Part shown: positions 6,096 through 9,785 of the stretch, piece by piece
How positions within the stretch are numbered: position 1 is the first letter of the stretch
Layout: every line of letters begins with the position of its first letter
Origin: JAWLFY01 sp964462125
GTDB taxonomy: Bacteria; Planctomycetota; Planctomycetia; Pirellulales; Pirellulaceae
NCBI GenBank assembly: GCA_964462125.1
Contig: CAYWXT010000212.1
Span: forward strand, 1 to 9,785
DNA length: 9,785 nt
Direction of reading: 5' to 3'
Position numbers and translations under genes: made by a program
The notes under the pieces: generated by a model
Seen by the model: the letters and a program-made list of their open reading frames with translations, nothing else
Told to the model about the DNA's origin: nothing
Database searches by the model: none

Positions 6096-7748
6096 TCAGG
6101 GAAACAGCCCGCGGGCGAGCTTGGCTTCGGCAACCCGCTGCACCCCCTCGATCAACGCCGCGGTCCGCATGTCGGTATTGTCACGGGTCGCCCGCTGCAG
6201 GGCACGGTGGAAGGCAGCGGTGACGATCGACCGCAGGCGTTGGTTGATCTGTTCCAGCGTCCAGGTGTAATTCTGCGTGTCCTGAACCCATTCGAAATAG
6301 GAGACCGTCACGCCGCCAGCATTGGCCAAAATGTCCGGCAGGATGAACACGCCGCGGCCGGTGAGGATGTCGTCCGCCTCCAGCGTCGTGGGACCATTGG
6401 CTCCCTCGGCCAGCAAACGGCACTTCACGCGAGAAGCATTTTCGGACGTGATCTGGTTCTCCAAAGCTGCCGGCACCAAGATATCGCACTCCAGTTCCAG
6501 CAGTTCCGCACCGTCCATGGTGTCCCCCTCGGGGTAACCCTTCAGGAAGCGATGCTTGCGGGTGTACTCCAGCAGCGACTCGACCGAGAAGCCATCGGGG
6601 TTGACGATCGCGGCGGTCGCGTCGCTGACGCCGATGATCCGCACCCCCAGTTGCTCGAGAAACCGTGCCACGGCCGTGCCGACGTTGCCGAAGCCTTGCA
6701 CCACCGCGGTGGCCCCACGCAGCTCGATTCCCAAGTGTTGGGCCGATTCTTCGACCAAATAGACCAGTCCCCGACCGGTCGCTTCGCGGCGTCCCAGGGA
6801 GCCGCCTAGGACAACCGGCTTGCCCGTCACCACCTCCGGGACGGTATAACCTGCCTGCTGGCTGTAGGTGTCCATGATCCACGCCATCACACGCTCGTCG
6901 GTCCCCATGTCGGGCGCCGGAATGTCGCGGTTGGGCCCGATCATCCCCAGCACCTCCGAGGTGTAGCGGCGGGTCAACCGCTGCAGTTCGTGGCCGCTCA
7001 GCTCGGTCGGGTCGATCCGGACGCCCCCTTTGGCACCGCCAAACGGCAGCTTCATCAGCGCGCATTTCCAGGTCATCCACATCGCCAGCGCCGAGACCTC
7101 CCCCAACGTGACGTCCTGGTGATAGCGGAGGCCGCCCTTGGTCGGCCCCATGGTCACGACGTGTTGCACGCGGTAGCCGAAAACCGTCTCGACCTGTTGG
7201 TATTTGTCGCGGCGGAAGGGAAAGGTGACCACCAGTGTCCGCTGGGGGAACAACAGCCTTTGACGGATGTTGTCGTCGAGCCCCATCAACTGGGCTGCCT
7301 TGAGCAACTGACGCTGCGCAAGGCGGAACATCGGTGAACTCCATTCTGCTTCGCGAGCTCGTGTCCGCTGCAGGGCGTAGCGAAGCGATCGGCTGAGGAT
7401 TTCGCTGTTGATCTGCGACTTGATCAGGTAGTCCTGCGCCCCGTCCTCGACCGCCTTGGCCCCCAAGGTCACATCGCTGACGCCGGTGAGCACGACGATC
7501 GGCAGATCGGCGCTGGTTTGAGACTGAACGCGATAGAACGTGTCGAGCCCTTCGCTGTCGGGAAGCATCAAGTCCAACAGGACCAGGTCCGTACTCCCAT
7601 TGGCCAAACGATCCAAGCCAGCCGAAAGCCGGTCGACCGCCTCGATCGCGAATGGCGGGTTGGTCGCTTCGCCCAACAGCTCATGAATCAACTGCGTGTG
7701 TACCGGGTTGTCCTCGACCAGGAGGACGCGAACGGGTCGATCGGCCAT
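6096..7748 (-). CDS. Response-regulator receiver domain fused to glutamate dehydrogenase
   Basis: A 550-residue two-domain protein. Residues 5-122 are a receiver domain with acidic pair E12/D13, phospho-acceptor D59 in LVLLDLMLPD, T88 and K110, all intact. A short helical linker (about 120-138) joins it to a full Glu/Leu/Phe/Val dehydrogenase (140-550, about 411 residues, the usual length of hexameric glutamate dehydrogenase). This part catalyses glutamate + NAD(P)+ to 2-oxoglutarate + ammonium + NAD(P)H, reversibly. Substrate-site and catalytic residues are K204 (KGGLRYH), K228, K240 (PFGGAKGG) and D280 (APDMGT); the Rossmann motif is GFGNVG (352-357). Coenzyme preference cannot be read reliably. 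The start has GGAG at 7756-7759, seven bases upstream. It follows the hybrid kinase by 12 bp, so phosphorylation by that kinase's relay is inferred. The reading frame runs through the junction without a break. A related amino-acid dehydrogenase activity is possible but less likely. Confidence 0.93.
   Translation of the reverse strand: MADRPVRVLLVEDNPVHTQLIHELLGEATNPPFAIEAVDRLSAGLDRLANGSTDLVLLDLMLPDSEGLDTFYRVQSQTSADLPIVVLTGVSDVTLGAKAVEDGAQDYLIKSQINSEILSRSLRYALQRTRAREAEWSSPMFRLAQRQLLKAAQLMGLDDNIRQRLLFPQRTLVVTFPFRRDKYQQVETVFGYRVQHVVTMGPTKGGLRYHQDVTLGEVSALAMWMTWKCALMKLPFGGAKGGVRIDPTELSGHELQRLTRRYTSEVLGMIGPNRDIPAPDMGTDERVMAWIMDTYSQQAGYTVPEVVTGKPVVLGGSLGRREATGRGLVYLVEESAQHLGIELRGATAVVQGFGNVGTAVARFLEQLGVRIIGVSDATAAIVNPDGFSVESLLEYTRKHRFLKGYPEGDTMDGAELLELECDILVPAALENQITSENASRVKCRLLAEGANGPTTLEADDILTGRGVFILPDILANAGGVTVSYFEWVQDTQNYTWTLEQINQRLRSIVTAAFHRALQRATRDNTDMRTAALIEGVQRVAEAKLARGLFP
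7329..7342 (-). promoter_or_regulatory. Possible internal translation start at the REC/GDH junction
   Basis: Codon 140 of the fusion gene is ATG (7329-7331). GGAG (7339-7342 on the minus strand) stands seven bases upstream, the same motif and spacing as the gene's own start at 7748. Initiation here would yield a 411-residue dehydrogenase without the receiver, beginning MFRLAQRQLL. The GGAG may simply be chance use of codons for Glu-Trp-Ser, so the site is a candidate only. Confidence 0.4.
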
Positions 7749-7755
7749 GAAAAAT

Positions 7756-7759
7756 CTCC
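7756..7759 (-). promoter_or_regulatory. Shine-Dalgarno of the REC-glutamate dehydrogenase gene
   Basis: GGAG on the minus strand, seven bases before the ATG at 7746-7748, within the 12-bp gap after the kinase TGA. It confirms the start at residue 1 of the receiver domain and, with the tiny gap, supports a shared transcript and possible translational coupling to the kinase gene. Confidence 0.75.
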
Positions 7760-7760
7760 G

Positions 7761-9785
7761 TCATTCCTCGGGGGCCGCTTCCTCGGTGGCTGCGGGGTGT
7801 GACGCCGCATCCGTGTGCGTGGCACGTCGCAAGGCAGCGATCAGCCGGTCGGCCTCGCGCTGCAACTGTTGCCAAGTTTCCTCGGCACCTTCGAACTTCG
7901 CGTCCCCTCCCTTCCTTTCCAGCTCCAGCGCCAACTCGACAACCGGTTTGGCGGAAAAGATATCTGCTGAACCTTTGAGCGAATGGGCCGCACGATGCAA
8001 TGTGGCACTATCCCTTTCGGTGATCGCGGTGTGCATCTGCGTCAATAGCTGAGGGCAGCCGGTCAAAAATGTGTCGACAATCCGGTTCAACGCGTCGGGC
8101 GAAAGATTGTACCGCTCGACCGCCCCCTGCAAGTCCAACACCACCGCGTCCCCCGGCTCCGCCGCAGCTCCCTGCCCCTCATTTCCACCGCCCCGAGCGG
8201 ACGCGGGTTGATCCGCCGACTCCTCCGCCTGATCGCTCGAAGTCCCCTTCCCCGCCTCGGGCGGTTTGTCAGACGACGCCTCTTTGGCCGGCGGCGCGAA
8301 CTGGGCGAGCTTTTCCCGCAACTCGTTCGGCTTGATCGGCTTGGCCAAGTAATCGTCCATCCCCGCCGCCAAGCAACGCTCGCGGTCACCCTTGATCGCG
8401 TGCGCGGTCATGGCGATGACAGGCACGTGGGCCCCGCCCTCCTGCTCGACCCTGCGCAGCTTGCGCGTCGCCTCCAACCCATCCATTTCTGGCATCTCGA
8501 CATCCATCAGAACCAAATCAATCGATTCCGACTGCAGCGTCTCCAGGGCCTCTCGGCCATTTTCAGCCAACCGGACATCATGCCCCCCCTTGTTTAGAAG
8601 TGTCAGGGCCAGCTGTTGGTTGACCAAATTGTCCTCGACCAACAGGATCCGCAGCGGCTCGATCGCAGGGGGTGCCGGCGGCGGTTTCGGCTCCGGTGGC
8701 GGAGAGGCGTCTCGCAGCTCAAGAGCCGAGGTGATCGTTTCCAACAGTTCCGACGGCTTGACCGGTTTGATCAAAAAGCCTTTCAGATCGAGTTCGCGAC
8801 CAAACTGCAGATCGGGTCGCTGCTCGCTCGAGGAGAGCATCACCAAGGCGATTTCACGCAATCGTCGATCGTTTTTGATCTGTTCCACCAGTTCGACGCC
8901 GCCGGTTCCGGGCATCTTCAGGTCGACCAGCGCCAGCGAAAACGGGTCGTCGTGGTCGTGCGCCTTTCGAAGTTCCGCCAGTGCCGCCGAGGCGTCGGCG
9001 ACGGCCGAGGCACGCATCTGCCAACTGCGGACCATCTCTTCCAAACTGCAGCGGTTGGTTTCGTTATCGTCGACGATCAGCACGCGGACGTCCGCGATCC
9101 CGTCCGGGCACTCCAGCGGCGCGGGCTCGGTCTTGCCAAATCGAGCCGTGAAATGAAAGGTGCTGCCGACCCCCGGCTCGCTCTCCAACCAAATGCGTCC
9201 GCCCATCAAAGTGACCAGGCGGGAGGAGATCGCCAACCCGAGACCGGTTCCGCCAAAGCGTCGCGTCGGTGAGTCGTCGACCTGCTCAAAGGCGCGAAAC
9301 ACGCGGGCCTTTTTTGCAGGGTCGATTCCGACACCCGTGTCCCGGACCGTAAAGTGCAACACGACCTCCCGCTCGCACTCCTCCTGCCGCTCGACCTTCA
9401 ACGCCACCTCGCCTTCGTCGGTGAATTTGATCGCGTTGCCGACCAGATTGACCACGACCTGCCGCAGCCGATGATGGTCCCCCACGACGCGGCTCGGCAC
9501 CTCCGACGAAATGTGGTAGGTCAACTCAAGGCCCTTCCGATGCGCTCTCAGGGCTAACGACTTCAACGTGTCGCCCAGGTTTTCCCGAAGCACGAACGGG
9601 GCGGGCTCAAGATTGAACTTGCCAGCTTCGATTCGGGAGAAGTCGAGGATGTCGTTGATCACAGCCAAAAGCGAGTGGCCCGAGTCGCGGACCATCGTCA
9701 GGTGCTGCCGCTGCTCGTGACTCAAATCGGTATCGAGCACCAGCTCGGTCATCCCCAAAATCCCGTTCATCGGCGTGCGGATCTC
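7761..9785 (-). CDS. Hybrid histidine kinase, C-terminal part (HisKA-HATPase-REC-REC-HPt)
   Basis: Partial gene; 674 residues are visible and the 5' end lies beyond the window. Numbering from the first visible codon (Glu, 9783-9785), the sequence opens with EIRTPMNGILGM of the H-box, so the phospho-histidine codon falls just outside. The rest of HisKA runs to about 58. The ATP-binding domain (about 100-220) has N117 of the N-box, DTGVGID (149-155) and GGTGLGL (178-184). Receiver 1 (about 231-355) has D239/D240, phospho-acceptor D288 and K340; receiver 2 (about 378-497) has E384/D385, D428, T460 and K482. Pro-rich and Ser/Glu-rich linkers lead to an HPt domain (about 555-655) with H601 in HSLKG. 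The layout is BarA/ArcB-like: autophosphorylation, then transfer through receiver and HPt to a separate receiver. The sensor part is not visible. The adjacent REC-glutamate dehydrogenase is the obvious candidate acceptor. Confidence 0.95.
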   Translation of the reverse strand, partial: EIRTPMNGILGMTELVLDTDLSHEQRQHLTMVRDSGHSLLAVINDILDFSRIEAGKFNLEPAPFVLRENLGDTLKSLALRAHRKGLELTYHISSEVPSRVVGDHHRLRQVVVNLVGNAIKFTDEGEVALKVERQEECEREVVLHFTVRDTGVGIDPAKKARVFRAFEQVDDSPTRRFGGTGLGLAISSRLVTLMGGRIWLESEPGVGSTFHFTARFGKTEPAPLECPDGIADVRVLIVDDNETNRCSLEEMVRSWQMRASAVADASAALAELRKAHDHDDPFSLALVDLKMPGTGGVELVEQIKNDRRLREIALVMLSSSEQRPDLQFGRELDLKGFLIKPVKPSELLETITSALELRDASPPPEPKPPPAPPAIEPLRILLVEDNLVNQQLALTLLNKGGHDVRLAENGREALETLQSESIDLVLMDVEMPEMDGLEATRKLRRVEQEGGAHVPVIAMTAHAIKGDRERCLAAGMDDYLAKPIKPNELREKLAQFAPPAKEASSDKPPEAGKGTSSDQAEESADQPASARGGGNEGQGAAAEPGDAVVLDLQGAVERYNLSPDALNRIVDTFLTGCPQLLTQMHTAITERDSATLHRAAHSLKGSADIFSAKPVVELALELERKGGDAKFEGAEETWQQLQREADRLIAALRRATHTDAASHPAATEEAAPEE

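Noticed and set aside
6181..7344. A 387-residue open frame on the - strand in another phase within the glutamate dehydrogenase
   Set aside because: It is out of frame with the conserved dehydrogenase and its translation is low-complexity Arg/Gly/His-rich. The GGAG near its start is better assigned to the in-frame ATG at 7331.
7300..7400. Possible frameshift or assembly join creating an artificial receiver-dehydrogenase fusion
   Set aside because: The frame passes continuously from the receiver through a helical linker into the dehydrogenase, with ordinary codon use and no homopolymer run at the junction. An assembly chimera cannot be fully excluded without reads.

Overview
The window is GC-rich, densely coding bacterial chromosome. 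It reads like a planctomycete of the Pirellulaceae/Rhodopirellula type. That is an inference from three things: the mix of genes, a Tat-exported prenyltransferase-repeat protein beside housekeeping genes, and several starts with weak or no Shine-Dalgarno sequence. No rRNA or other taxonomic marker is present. No tRNA, CRISPR array, transposase or integrase is visible.

Layout. (1) 213-1673 (+): sucB/odhB, the E2 succinyltransferase of the 2-oxoglutarate dehydrogenase complex. (2) 1700-2383 (-): a UPF0173 metallo-beta-lactamase-fold hydrolase, convergent with sucB. (3) 2529-3752 (-): trpB, tryptophan synthase beta chain, without other trp genes. (4) 3753-4015: a 263-bp divergent intergenic region, the largest gap in the window, holding a GC-rich hairpin, an 18-bp tandem direct repeat and a 9-bp-periodic degenerate repeat. 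(5) 4016-4936 (+): mutM/fpg, 8-oxoguanine DNA glycosylase. (6) 4989-6035 (+): a Tat-signal protein with prenyltransferase/squalene-cyclase-like repeats. (7) 6036-6095: a bidirectional intrinsic terminator overlapping a perfect 16-bp tandem duplication. (8) 6096-7748 (-): a response-regulator receiver domain fused in frame to a complete glutamate dehydrogenase. (9) 7761-9785 (-): a hybrid histidine kinase (HisKA-HATPase-REC-REC-HPt) whose 5' part lies outside the window.

The standout is regions 8-9. A multi-step phosphorelay kinase ending in an HPt domain lies 12 bp upstream of a protein that carries an intact receiver domain (acidic pair, phospho-Asp, Thr and Lys all present) joined to a glutamate dehydrogenase with all its catalytic residues. 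The simplest reading is that phosphoryl flow from kinase to HPt to receiver directly tunes a central nitrogen/carbon enzyme, with no transcription step. An internal ATG with a well-spaced GGAG sits exactly at the REC/GDH junction, so a receiver-free, normal-length dehydrogenase might also be made. These regulatory statements are inference. The domain content and gene order are read from the sequence.

The other genes are housekeeping. sucB and the dehydrogenase both act at the 2-oxoglutarate node, but they are about 4.4 kb apart on opposite strands, and nothing in the sequence links their control.
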